A stretch of 64,000 nt of DNA, taken from the NCBI GenBank assembly GCA_964017195.1, contig OZ024897.1, positions 41,288,851 to 41,352,850 of the forward strand, written 5' to 3'. Positions within the stretch are counted from its first letter, which is position 1. The number at the start of each line of letters is the position of its first letter. This document shows positions 41,817 to 49,294 of the stretch, one piece after another. The translations under genes were made by a program, and so were the position numbers. The DNA comes from Siderastrea radians. Its lineage: Eukaryota; Cnidaria; Anthozoa; Scleractinia; Rhizangiidae. The notes beneath the pieces were generated by a model. That model made no database searches, was not told the DNA's origin, and was given only the letters and a program-made list of their open reading frames with translations.

Positions 41817-42985
41817 CGTCGTCGGCGTCGTTTGCGCGGTCGAAGGGACGTCACGTCACCACGAGCAATCCAACTATTGTACTTGTCTGGCCACCCTTTC
41901 CACTTGACCAACCAACGATCTTTTTGACGCTTAAGTACCTTTTCGATGCGAAATACATCGGACACCTGGACTTTTTGTAAATCCTCCTCGTAAAACGTGC
42001 CTTTGATGGGGGTCTCATCCCATTCCTGAATCTTATAGGTGGGCACGGGGCCCGGGATCACGCGATGCACCACAAACACTTCTTCGGTCCAACCGGGGAG
42101 ATAGCCTTTTTCAAAGGTACGATGAATCGTGTTGAGACGAACCCGATCTCCCACCTTGAATTGGGGTTTTTTCCGACCTTTCAATCGCTTGGCATACAAT
42201 CGTTTCCACACCGCTTCTTCGTTGTCCCACGTCACGTTTTCGGGGGGCATACCAATACTTCGATGACGGGTGGCATTGTACCCTTGTACCAGCTCGGGTA
42301 AGACATTGTCAAAGCGTAAGGTGTTGGCCGTGGTCAAATAACGGTACAACCGTTCTTTCAAGGTCCGATTAAATCGTTCCACCACACTGGCTTTGGCATC
42401 CCCTTCGGTGGAAAAATGTTGGATGTCTTGCTCGTCGACCCATCGTTGAAAGGTCCGATTGTAAAATTCTTTCCCTCGATCCGTTTGCAATCGGTTGGGG
42501 TGACGTCCTTGTCTCACAATCTTCTCAAAGGCTTTCACGAGGGCCACGCCGGTTTTGGTTTTCAACGGTTCGACCCACGCGTACTTGGACAAGACATCCA
42601 CGACGGTCAACAAGTAGCGTATACCCCGATTATGTTTGGCCAAACGTTGCACTTCCACTAAATCCGCGGCCCATTGATCATCTAACCCCCCTACGACCAC
42701 GGGTAAGGTAGCAAAACGACGACGTCGGGGTTTATGCAAGGTGTAGCCCACATCCTGTTCCAAGAGTCGTTGGGCTTTTTTCAAAGGGAGACCCTGGGCT
42801 TTGGCAAACCGTTGCACCCCACCTAAACTCCCCGGGGCGCTAGGATCGTGGTAACGACTTAACCATTGTTGCGAGACATTGCTTTTCTTCTTCTTCGTTG
42901 ACGAGACAGGGCGTTTGCTTCTCTTCAACCCTGAGGACGAACTCCAGCGTTGGGTTTTCTTTCGAGGGGCCATACTTTTTGGCAT
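41813..42985 (-). CDS. int: Retroviral-type integrase with chromodomain
   Basis: 390 aa, ATG at 42985. It inserts the element and makes the 6-bp duplication. A basic N-terminus and helical zinc-free region precede the DDE core: Asp108 (WAADLVE), Asp169 (LQTDRGKEF) and Glu203 (SVVERFNRTLKERLY). It continues with YNATRHRSIGMPPE, an SH3-like domain (KVGDRVRLN) and a chromodomain (about 343-385, RIEKVLKRQ...WLVKWKGW...NSWI). It ends in an Arg tail. The chromodomain likely steers insertion to marked chromatin. Full length and uninterrupted. Confidence 0.95.
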   Translation of the reverse strand: MPKSMAPRKKTQRWSSSSGLKRSKRPVSSTKKKKSNVSQQWLSRYHDPSAPGSLGGVQRFAKAQGLPLKKAQRLLEQDVGYTLHKPRRRRFATLPVVVGGLDDQWAADLVEVQRLAKHNRGIRYLLTVVDVLSKYAWVEPLKTKTGVALVKAFEKIVRQGRHPNRLQTDRGKEFYNRTFQRWVDEQDIQHFSTEGDAKASVVERFNRTLKERLYRYLTTANTLRFDNVLPELVQGYNATRHRSIGMPPENVTWDNEEAVWKRLYAKRLKGRKKPQFKVGDRVRLNTIHRTFEKGYLPGWTEEVFVVHRVIPGPVPTYKIQEWDETPIKGTFYEEDLQKVQVSDVFRIEKVLKRQKDRWLVKWKGWPDKYNSWIARGDVTSLRPRKRRRRR

Positions 42986-43287
42986 TCATCCCATAACGTT
43001 GATATGGTGGGGACCGTGTGGGGATGCGCCTTTTGAATGATTCGATACCATCGCCACGCCTCTGGGTGGGTTTTTAACCATACGACAAACACCACCCATC
43101 GATACAGGTTACGGTGGACGTGGGTTTCTTCAAAGACGTGGAGAGGATGCGTGTCCTCGGGACATGGGGGAATAGGGATCTTGGACTCGGGTTGGTGATC
43201 ATATAACACTTGGCACAGGGATTGATGGCATTGCCATTGCGCCAGGGACAAGAGAGACTCCCACGCATACGACACAGCAGACTCCAT
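42925..43287 (-). CDS. Unknown Trp/His-rich small protein, 120 aa
   Basis: ATG at 43287, TATA-like motif at 43319-43330. It overlaps the integrase start by 61 nt. Helical, rich in Trp, His and Cys: QWQCHQSLCQVLYDH, then HRNLYRWVVFVVWLKTH and WRWYRIIQKAH. No family recognised. Its position just upstream of integrase suggests a partner or regulator expressed with it, but this is only context. Confidence 0.5.
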   Translation of the reverse strand: MESAVSYAWESLLSLAQWQCHQSLCQVLYDHQPESKIPIPPCPEDTHPLHVFEETHVHRNLYRWVVFVVWLKTHPEAWRWYRIIQKAHPHTVPTISTLWDECQKVWPLERKPNAGVRPQG

Positions 43288-43331
43288 GGTCACATTGATA
43301 ACATCATTTATTCCTACTCCTTTTTAATACA

Positions 43332-44195
43332 TTAAAAGAGACCTAGACGGCCACAGGCGACGGTCTCTAGACCTTTCTGCCAGTTCTCCACACTGTCACT
43401 GTACTTGGGGGGTGGCGGCGCTGGGGCGACCATCATTTCTTGACGGTTCTTGAGCTCTTGAATTTCTCGCAACAATTGTTTCTCATAATCTGTCAGGGGG
43501 CGATCCTCTTTCCTTGGGGCTCGAGGGGGTGGGCCAGGGATGTCATAGCCCCTCTTGGGATATCCTTGCGCATCACGGGTAGACAAAGGAGATTCAGCTT
43601 GTTGGTCGGCTTTCTTGGGCGGGTTGTCATGAAACCAACTCCAGTACTTGGGGCCCATGGGTTGATCGGCCCATCGGAAGAAGCCACACTGTTTCTTGGA
43701 ACAATTCAGAAACAAGCGATCGGGGTTCTGGGTGGAATGGCTCTGTTGCAGCGTGGCGGGTTCCCGGCAAAAACACTGCAAACAAGTCCACATGTCCAAC
43801 ACTTCTACATGAGGTTGACTATACACGGCTTTCATATACTCCAGGACTTGATCTTGTCCACAAAACAGCAAACACGGTTGCATGGGACATTTCACATACT
43901 TCCATCCCTTTTGAGATTCTCGGGCCTCCAAACGCACGTCATGGCAAGGGCATACCATATAGTCCACCGACTTTCTTTCCTTGTCCTCCGCAGTGTCATA
44001 CATGGGCGTCAATGTCGATTGCTCCACCATGTCATTCAATTCTTTCATCATCTCTTCGACGGCAGCTCGGGTATCTTCCACCACCTCCCCTACCACCGGA
44101 TCACAGTCCACGGGCGTCATCGTTTGAATGGTGTTCTTCTTCTTCTTCTTCCCCTCTGGGTGGACGCTTGGCTTTCTCTTCCGTTCGACCGACAT
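43332..44195 (-). CDS. Double GRF-type zinc finger protein, 287 aa
   Basis: ATG at 44195 (MSVERKRKPSV); an upstream TTG in frame is not the start. TATA box TATAAAAAGG at 44227-44236. A Lys-rich nuclear-type signal is followed by an acidic helix, then two zinc modules: CPCHDVRLEA...KCPMQPCLLF and CLQCFCREPATL...LFLNCSKKQCGFFRWAD. The second fits the GRF zinc finger (Cx2C...F..C..x..CxFFxW), a single-stranded nucleic-acid-binding module of APE2, NEIL3 and TOP3A. The C-terminus is Pro-rich with a coiled-coil-like YEKQLLREIQELKN. It may act in replication or DNA-damage control. AATAAA follows at 43307-43312. Confidence 0.7.
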   Translation of the reverse strand: MSVERKRKPSVHPEGKKKKKNTIQTMTPVDCDPVVGEVVEDTRAAVEEMMKELNDMVEQSTLTPMYDTAEDKERKSVDYMVCPCHDVRLEARESQKGWKYVKCPMQPCLLFCGQDQVLEYMKAVYSQPHVEVLDMWTCLQCFCREPATLQQSHSTQNPDRLFLNCSKKQCGFFRWADQPMGPKYWSWFHDNPPKKADQQAESPLSTRDAQGYPKRGYDIPGPPPRAPRKEDRPLTDYEKQLLREIQELKNRQEMMVAPAPPPPKYSDSVENWQKGLETVACGRLGLF

Positions 44196-44406
44196 CGTGC
44201 TCAAAGGTTTTCATCCCACCCCCATGCCTTTTTATACCTTGGACCCTTGGCTCTCATTGGTCAGCTTATCCTACCCATATAAAGACGTCTCATCGTCCCA
44301 TTGGTCAGCTTTTGCCTCTCCAAATAAGGTCCTCTTGTCTTCCCATTGGTCAGGTGTCTCTATTTAAGGAGCTCCCTTGCTCCCTGAATCGTCATTCTCC
44401 AAAGCC
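44196..44406. promoter_or_regulatory. Divergent promoter with three CCAAT repeats
   Basis: Three copies of CATTGGTCAG (near 44257, 44304 and 44344) separate the minus TATA box (44227-44236) from a plus TATATAAAG-like element near 44276 and TATTTAAG at 44361-44368, 39 bp before the SLOG gene ATG. The CCAAT repeat, likely an NF-Y site, matches the ATTGGTC of the TIR. Confidence 0.65.
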
Positions 44407-45099
44407 ATGCCCCCAGACATCATGATCGGAGAACAAGATCTCGGTGCCTTGGAACTGCAAGTGGGTCATGGCCATGTGGTCTACACAGGGGGAGCCAAAG
44501 GTAAGGATGCCCTCGTCGAAGAACAGGCCAAACACTTTGGGATGCAACTCGAAGTCCTGGTCCCCCCGAACCATCCTCGAGCCACTTTCATCACCCCTTC
44601 TACGGTGGAAGTCCTGATGTTGGCCAACCCTCATCTTCACCAGGCAGCGGAGAAACTAGGCAAAAAAATGCCCAGTCATTTTTACACCCTGCAATTGCTG
44701 CAACGCAATTATCAATTGGCCAAGAAAGCCCATACCATCTATGCCTTTGGCATCTTGGAACCGGATCATAAACGCGTGAAAGGAGGCACCGGTTGGACCG
44801 TGCAATTGGCTATGGATTTAGACAAACCCGTCTATCTCTTTGACATCCCCAGTCAATCATGGTACCGCTCGGACCATTACTACCAAGTCAACGAGAATGC
44901 CGCCACCCTAGTCACTGGCAGTCAATTTGTCCCTTGGGGACCCAAAAAGCCCACCCTTCATCAAAGCAGTGCCGTGGTAGGATCCCGGGATGTGGACGAA
45001 AAAACCCGAGCCGAAATTCAAGCCTTATTCAACCGCACGTTCTGTCTCCCCGAGAACATTGATCAATTACGCATGGAACTCGAAGACTTTCATTTGTAA
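44407..45099 (+). CDS. SLOG-fold nucleotide-sensor-like protein, 230 aa
   Basis: ATG at 44407 (MPPDIMIGEQDL). A Rossmann-like layout: VVYTGGAKGKDALVEEQAKH (the GGAxGxD loop of the DprA/YspA/SLOG superfamily), a strand LEVLVP, a second glycine loop in RVKGGTGWTVQLAMDL followed by PVYLFD, and a third segment AVVGSRDVDEKT. SLOG domains bind nucleotide-derived signals or NAD metabolites and pair with effectors, including SLATT membrane proteins, in conflict systems. A SLATT-like gene is at 34498. The host-interaction role is inferred; a nucleotide-processing enzyme is an alternative. Confidence 0.7.
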   Translation: MPPDIMIGEQDLGALELQVGHGHVVYTGGAKGKDALVEEQAKHFGMQLEVLVPPNHPRATFITPSTVEVLMLANPHLHQAAEKLGKKMPSHFYTLQLLQRNYQLAKKAHTIYAFGILEPDHKRVKGGTGWTVQLAMDLDKPVYLFDIPSQSWYRSDHYYQVNENAATLVTGSQFVPWGPKKPTLHQSSAVVGSRDVDEKTRAEIQALFNRTFCLPENIDQLRMELEDFHL

Positions 45100-45351
45100 T
45101 GTTTTTTAGTTTTTACTTTTTTGAATTGTACATAGTCCTTTTTTTAGTTTTTATTTTTTCCAATTGTAAATAGGAACACCCGCGTGGCAAAAGAACACAG
45201 ACAACCCTTTGTAAAAAACATGAACTCTTCTTTTTTAATTAAAATTTTAAACAAATTGACAACACTGGTTTTGCACTTGGTCATAAATAGTTGGTCTTGA
45301 CGCACAGCAGCCTTGACTCACAATAAACTCAACAGGAATAAAAAAAAATGT
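45100..45351. other. Convergent 3' intergenic region
   Basis: AT-rich, with two copies of a TTTTTTAGTTTTTA...TTTGAATTGTA-like block at about 45104-45170. AATAAA occurs on the plus strand near 45320 and again near 45336. These are 3' ends for the facing genes. Confidence 0.5.
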
Positions 45352-45906
45352 TCAACGAAACAAAACACGTCGCACTTGCTCCCGCATCCTCTCTCTCCTC
45401 TCCCGCTCCATCCGTTTGTACTCCTCCCTTTGGCGGACCACTTCTTTAAAAAAAAACGCAATTTCCTGCCAGCGGTCCGCTGCATGCACTCGTGGCAGGT
45501 GATTAATCAAATAAGAATCCAACTCATTAAAATCCTCCAAAGTAATAATCCAAAAACGTTCGTCCATGGTGGCCGTTATCCTCCGACAAATAAAGGGAAT
45601 GATCCTGGTAATCAGGGCCTTGTGTAGGATCTTCACAATCTCTGGGCGTGGCCCACGGGGGTGACCATTCTCGGTTTCCACTACGTACAGGACCAACATG
45701 CGGATGAACGCCGCCACGCGATGTTTGTTGAGGGGGCGCCACGCTTCTTCCCGCCTTTCCATCACCCTTCTCGTATGGCGGTCCAACGGGGTCATCTCCG
45801 ACCCTGCTCTCCTCCTCAACGCGTCTGGACCTCCCACATTCATGTCACTGGCTAAGGAGCCCAAGGACCTTCTCGTTTCAGACATTTTTGGCTCACCGAA
45901 GAACAT
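45352..45906 (-). CDS. Unknown helical protein, possible histone-fold, 184 aa
   Basis: ATG at 45906, TATATAAG at about 45961-45968. After a basic, probably flexible N-terminus comes a three-helix order: AAFIRMLVLYVVET, a loop, a long helix EIVKILHKALITRIIPFICRR, then RFWIITLEDFNELDSYL. This loosely matches histone folds (short helix, long central helix, loop with Arg-aromatic-Thr, short helix). A charged coiled coil (EEYKRMERERRERMREQ) ends it. The fold is an inference from pattern only; otherwise the protein is unknown. Confidence 0.5.
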   Translation of the reverse strand: MFFGEPKMSETRRSLGSLASDMNVGGPDALRRRAGSEMTPLDRHTRRVMERREEAWRPLNKHRVAAFIRMLVLYVVETENGHPRGPRPEIVKILHKALITRIIPFICRRITATMDERFWIITLEDFNELDSYLINHLPRVHAADRWQEIAFFFKEVVRQREEYKRMERERRERMREQVRRVLFR

Positions 45907-46143
45907 AAGTCAACAAGGACCGGCTCAAAGCTAAGAGTGACGTCCTGTGGCCTCCCTTGGCTTATATACCCTCATCCGCGCAATGCCTCATGGTCTATCT
46001 AAGGAGGGGGGAGGGGGGTCCCCCCACCCCGTCCCCTCCCAAAGCATGATGGGGCCTCCTTCTCATTGGCCCCTTCCCTCCCACGTGACCCCTTTGTTTC
46101 TCTATAAAAAAACCCACCGTCCCCCCTCCATCTTTCACACTCA
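45907..46143. promoter_or_regulatory. Divergent promoter with kappa-B-like palindrome
   Basis: TATATAAG (minus, 45961-45968) and TATAAAAA (plus, 46103-46110) face outward. Between them are GGGGGGTCCCCCC (46013-46025, containing GGGRNYYYCC) and an E-box CACGTG (46082-46087). The same G6-W-C6 palindrome, with A at the centre, lies in the polB divergent promoter. Confidence 0.65.
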
Positions 46144-46459
46144 ATGGATGATCCAATCCTTAGTCCAGAAGCCCAAGAGGTGATTAACCGTCTACGAGCC
46201 TTGTTGTCTCTGTTGGAAAAAGATTTGGAGGAGATCCGCTTCAAAGCTTCTTATTTTGAACTGCTTCGTCTTCATAGTACCAAACATCTCAGTCGTAACG
46301 AATTGTCTAGGACAAATCCGACAACAAATCTTAGAGCTGGTCCAACCTTTGCGTTACCAACTCCCTTACCAAGAGGTGTCTCGACTCCGTCAAGAAGGCA
46401 TCATCACCCTCATCGAATTTCAGCTCTTGACCAATCCACTCTTTGATCCTTTGGCCTGA
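46144..46459 (+). pseudogene. Small plus-strand gene, frameshifted
   Basis: An ATG at 46144 opens MDDPILSPEAQEVINRLR..., helical to about residue 50. From about 46300 the sensible continuation (LGQIRQQILELVQPL and RLRQEGIITLIEF) lies in another frame and stops at 46457-46459, overlapping the RING gene ATG (TGATG). The break lies within about 46290-46315. Alternatively the two pieces could be joined by splicing. Function unknown; leucine-rich helices suggest a protein-protein role. Confidence 0.55.
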
Positions 46460-46860
46460 TGGCGCAACCCGACCCCTGTGTGATTTGTTTGACGCCTGTC
46501 GCCAATTATACCACGTTGAGGTGCTGTGGTCACCCTTGTCATGTCGCCTGTGCCAACCAATACCACCAGAACGATCAGACCCTCCTATGTCCTCGCTGCC
46601 AACACATCGTTCCTCTTTCCGTCCTTGAAGTCCTCCATGAAGAATGGAAAGAAGACCCGGAGTTTGTCCAGCATGTCAAGACCGATTGGAAAGACAATCC
46701 TTTGTGGTATGGTGTTTGTTATGAAGACGGCAACGCCCTACAAGGATTCTGGGGAGAACTGCGCGATCGCTATGAGCCCCACCGCAAAACCCTCTACTTT
46801 CTGGGTCACACCAAAACCCAAGCCGTTTCACGGATGAAAACCTGTATCAGCTTCGCGTAA
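46459..46860 (+). CDS. RING-finger protein, probable E3 ubiquitin ligase, 133 aa
   Basis: ATG at 46459. An N-terminal C3HC4/H2-type RING: CVIC (7-10), then CCGHPCHVAC (22-31), then CPRC (44-47). The remainder is a compact domain with HEEWKEDPEFVQHV and GENCA-free sequence, ending in a basic segment. RING proteins encoded by DNA viruses commonly redirect host ubiquitination, for example herpesvirus ICP0-type proteins. That role here is inferred. It overlaps the preceding small gene by one base, suggesting co-expression. AATAAA follows near 46911. Confidence 0.8.
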   Translation: MAQPDPCVICLTPVANYTTLRCCGHPCHVACANQYHQNDQTLLCPRCQHIVPLSVLEVLHEEWKEDPEFVQHVKTDWKDNPLWYGVCYEDGNALQGFWGELRDRYEPHRKTLYFLGHTKTQAVSRMKTCISFA

Positions 46861-46948
46861 AAAAAAAAGGACTCTTTTTTTCTACTTGTTGCCAACAAAA
46901 TGAAGGACCAATAAAGGATGTTCCATGATACTTTATTGTGCTCTTTAT

Positions 46949-48001
46949 TTATGTTCGTTGACTTTTTCGGGAGAGTTGAAGGGTGACAATGGTTCGGCCT
47001 TGTTTGAACGGAGCCGGCTGTCCATTCGCTGTTTGAATGTCTATCTCAAGGCTGTCAAAGATGGTCTTGCCTAGAGGAAAATACATCCGTTGCGTCGTAT
47101 CAAATTGATGGTCGGTATTGCCCGCATCCAAGGTACGTAAAAACCCTTTTTCTTGATTTCCCACAATGCTCGGTGCCACCAAGTCCGTGTAAATCATCAA
47201 TTGTTGTTGTCCTTGTTGCGGTTTGACCGTCGGCGTACTGGGAAAGGGTTGTCGACTCAGATTCGGACCCAAGAAGAAGTAATAATCGAAATCGGGGTGG
47301 GTAAAGCTGACGGAGACATGACCAAAAGGTGGATATTTGACCACAGGTCCGGTGGTTACTTCCCATTTATGGCGATCGTTGTAATCCACGATATGTTTCA
47401 CCAGATAATTCTTTTCTTGCACCACGCGTTCCGTGGGCGTTCCATCTTTCACCAATCCCATCAAGCCAGCGAATTTCCATTCCATTTCAAATTCCATATT
47501 GGCAGGTATGAGGACATACAACGAATCTAATTCGGGGGCGACGCCCGTATTGGTGATTTTCACATAGGGTTGAGCCAGGTTAAGCGCGGCTAGTTGTTTG
47601 CGTTTGGCTTGATCGTCCACATCCATTTTCGCTATATCCATCATGACCTCCATATGTTGTTTTTCCATTTCGTACGCAATGGCAATCCAGGCTTCTTTCA
47701 AATTGCGGTAATACCCGGGCGGTAAATAAATTTGTTTGGTGACTTTCAGGGGCGCCGTTCCATCCGTACGTTTTGGCATGTATCTCACATCTGTTTTCAT
47801 CCAATGTTTTTGACTATCCTCTTGCGTCCAATTCTGCTTGGTTTGATCTTCCAAGGATTGATTAAACCCCGGGTGGGACATATGTACCAACGCCACTTCC
47901 CAATCATCTTCCACCAAATAATACGAACGAGGCAGTCGCGCCGTAAATTTTTGCCCCGTGCCTTGTGCTTGATCACTGAGCAGAGTGATGTAAAAACTCA
48001 T
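46949..48001 (-). CDS. Minor-capsid (penton-like) protein, paralogue 3, 350 aa
   Basis: ATG at 48001, TATAAAAGG at 48031-48039. It shares the family N-terminus MSFYITLLSD...ARLPRSYYL..DWEVALVHMSHP and the C-terminal IYTDLVAPSIVGNQ and GRTIVTLQLS with paralogues 1 and 2, but is the most diverged and sits apart from the virion block, next to the right TIR. Separate placement and the strong upstream elements suggest distinct timing or an alternative vertex or attachment protein; both are inferences. Intact. Confidence 0.72.
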   Translation of the reverse strand: MSFYITLLSDQAQGTGQKFTARLPRSYYLVEDDWEVALVHMSHPGFNQSLEDQTKQNWTQEDSQKHWMKTDVRYMPKRTDGTAPLKVTKQIYLPPGYYRNLKEAWIAIAYEMEKQHMEVMMDIAKMDVDDQAKRKQLAALNLAQPYVKITNTGVAPELDSLYVLIPANMEFEMEWKFAGLMGLVKDGTPTERVVQEKNYLVKHIVDYNDRHKWEVTTGPVVKYPPFGHVSVSFTHPDFDYYFFLGPNLSRQPFPSTPTVKPQQGQQQLMIYTDLVAPSIVGNQEKGFLRTLDAGNTDHQFDTTQRMYFPLGKTIFDSLEIDIQTANGQPAPFKQGRTIVTLQLSRKSQRT

Positions 48002-48073
48002 CGTGACTACTCCCTCACCTTAGGGTTTACCCTTTTATACCTATGCTTGAATTGGACTTGTGCCATATCAAAT

Positions 48074-48105
48074 CCATATATGGGCCATATATGGGCCATA
48101 TATGG
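48074..48105. promoter_or_regulatory. Three tandem CArG boxes (SRF sites)
   Basis: CCATATATGG repeats exactly at 48074-48083, 48085-48094 and 48096-48105 (11-bp period), each a perfect CC(A/T)6GG. They lie 35-66 bp upstream of the TATA box of the 48001 gene and directly inside the right TIR. The left end has no counterpart. Confidence 0.75.
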
Positions 48106-48111
48106 GTCAAC

Positions 48112-48395
48112 GATCACCCCCGTTGCCCCAGTTGGACTTTGGACTTTTCTCCACGGTTTTCCTTCCCCTTGAGCCCACGATCCCTTTTTCATACTCGTCC
48201 GCGGTTTCTCCTTCCAAATCACATGACTTCCGGTTTAGGTGACGTGACTTCCGGTCCTGTGATTTCCGGTCACTTCCGGTGAGCCCGCGATCCCTTTTTA
48301 CCAACTGGTCCGCGGTTTCCCACACCACGTGACTTCTGACGTCACTCGACCAATCAGAAGCCAGGAAATCGGCCATCTGGGCCCCCTTTACTACT
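48112..48395 (-). repeat. Polinton right terminal inverted repeat
   Basis: Inverse copy of the left TIR, including CRE (48337-48344), E-box and four ETS-type sites. It lacks 12 nt present in the left copy near its inner end. Confidence 0.95.
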
Positions 48396-48401
48396 ATATT
48401 G
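48396..48401 (+). repeat. Polinton target-site duplication, right copy (ATATTG)
   Basis: Matches 26163-26168 exactly. Confidence 0.95.
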
Positions 48402-48445
48402 TTTATGGAAAGCTCTTATTCAAAGTCACCGCACGCGTTTATACA

Positions 48446-49294
48446 TTACTTGCAGAAAATTTCGGACGGTTTTATTTTCGGACAAAAATAGTGTCCGAAA
48501 ATAAAACCGTCCGAAATTGTTAAGCGTCCGAAATTTTTACAGTAAATCATAAAACTTTGAAGTACTTTCCAATTAAGCTTTGTCCAGGTGTCGTTCTTTT
48601 TATCACTGGAAAGAAACAATTTGTTTCTTTTATGAAAGACACAAATATAGATAAATTCCACTTTGCTGTTGGTACATGTATTTCAATTTTCGATCCAAGC
48701 CTAGTTTTCTGATAATTGCATTGCCATTGCCAGTGGTGCTAATCCTCTTCTGCTTCATCATCAATCAACACAATCGAAAGGTCCTCTTCATTGTCACTAG
48801 CGTGTGGTTCTTCTTCATCTGTGGTTGTCGGTGACCGAGGTGATTGATCAAGAAGTTGATAGTTCTTTTGAATAAGCTCTTTGAGACGACGAAGAAGAAA
48901 CCGCTTGCTGTCGTCAATTTTAAAGGTAGCTCGAAGGACTATCTCAAGCCCTTCCTTTGCAATTGGAGAAGGTCTACACTTTTCATCCTCAACTGTTGCA
49001 TCGATACTGCCGAACTCTACCGAAATCTAGTTGAGACACTGCTTGAGGCATAAGATTGATTGAATTTGTGTCATTTTCTCGTCAGTGTATCTTTAAAACC
49101 TTGAGGTGCAGTAAAACTATCATTTTCACAGATCTTACTTCAGTCTAATTCATGTTTTGTAGGCGTAAATTTACTTTAGGCATTTTTCAGCAAAGTGTCC
49201 GAAATTTGTCCGAAACGAGAGAAAAAGTGTCCGAAAATTAAACGTCCGAAATAAAACGTCCAAATTTTTAACGTCCGAAATTTTTGGCAAGTAA
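48446..49294. mobile_element. DNA transposon remnant, about 850 bp, with GTCCGAAA motifs
   Basis: Ends begin TTACTTGC and carry AAATTTCGGAC in inverted orientation. Subterminal GTCCGAAA/TTTCGGAC words repeat many times. It encloses a transposase C-terminal fragment. It lies 45 bp outside the Polinton duplication. Confidence 0.7.
48740..49010 (-). pseudogene. Transposase C-terminal fragment
   Basis: On the minus strand, an open stretch includes SPIAKEGLEIVLRATFKI, SKRFLLRRLKELIQKNYQ and an acidic end (TTTDEEEPHASDNEEDL) with a stop near 48752. Acidic tails of this type close pogo/Tigger-like DDE transposases. The upstream catalytic region is deleted, so the host element is an internal-deletion derivative. 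Confidence 0.5.

Larger units (their letters stand above)
26169..48395. mobile_element. Polinton/Maverick (adintovirus-type) endogenous virus, full length
   Basis: A 22,227-bp unit with matched TIRs and a 6-bp duplication. It encodes the diagnostic set: protein-primed PolB, chromodomain retroviral-type integrase, packaging ATPase, adenain-type protease, double-jelly-roll capsid protein and minor-capsid-like proteins. Genes lie mostly on the minus strand, with plus-strand genes at 30945-32364, 44407-45099 and 46144-46860. Four genes show clear breaks and one more is ambiguous; the rest are open. The self-synthesising transposon/virus class is established knowledge; recent age is inferred from near-identical TIRs. 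Confidence 0.97.

Noticed and set aside
43440..44282. 280-aa plus-strand open frame opposite the GRF protein
   Set aside because: Antisense shadow; the minus frame has zinc motifs, a TATA box and a poly(A) signal.
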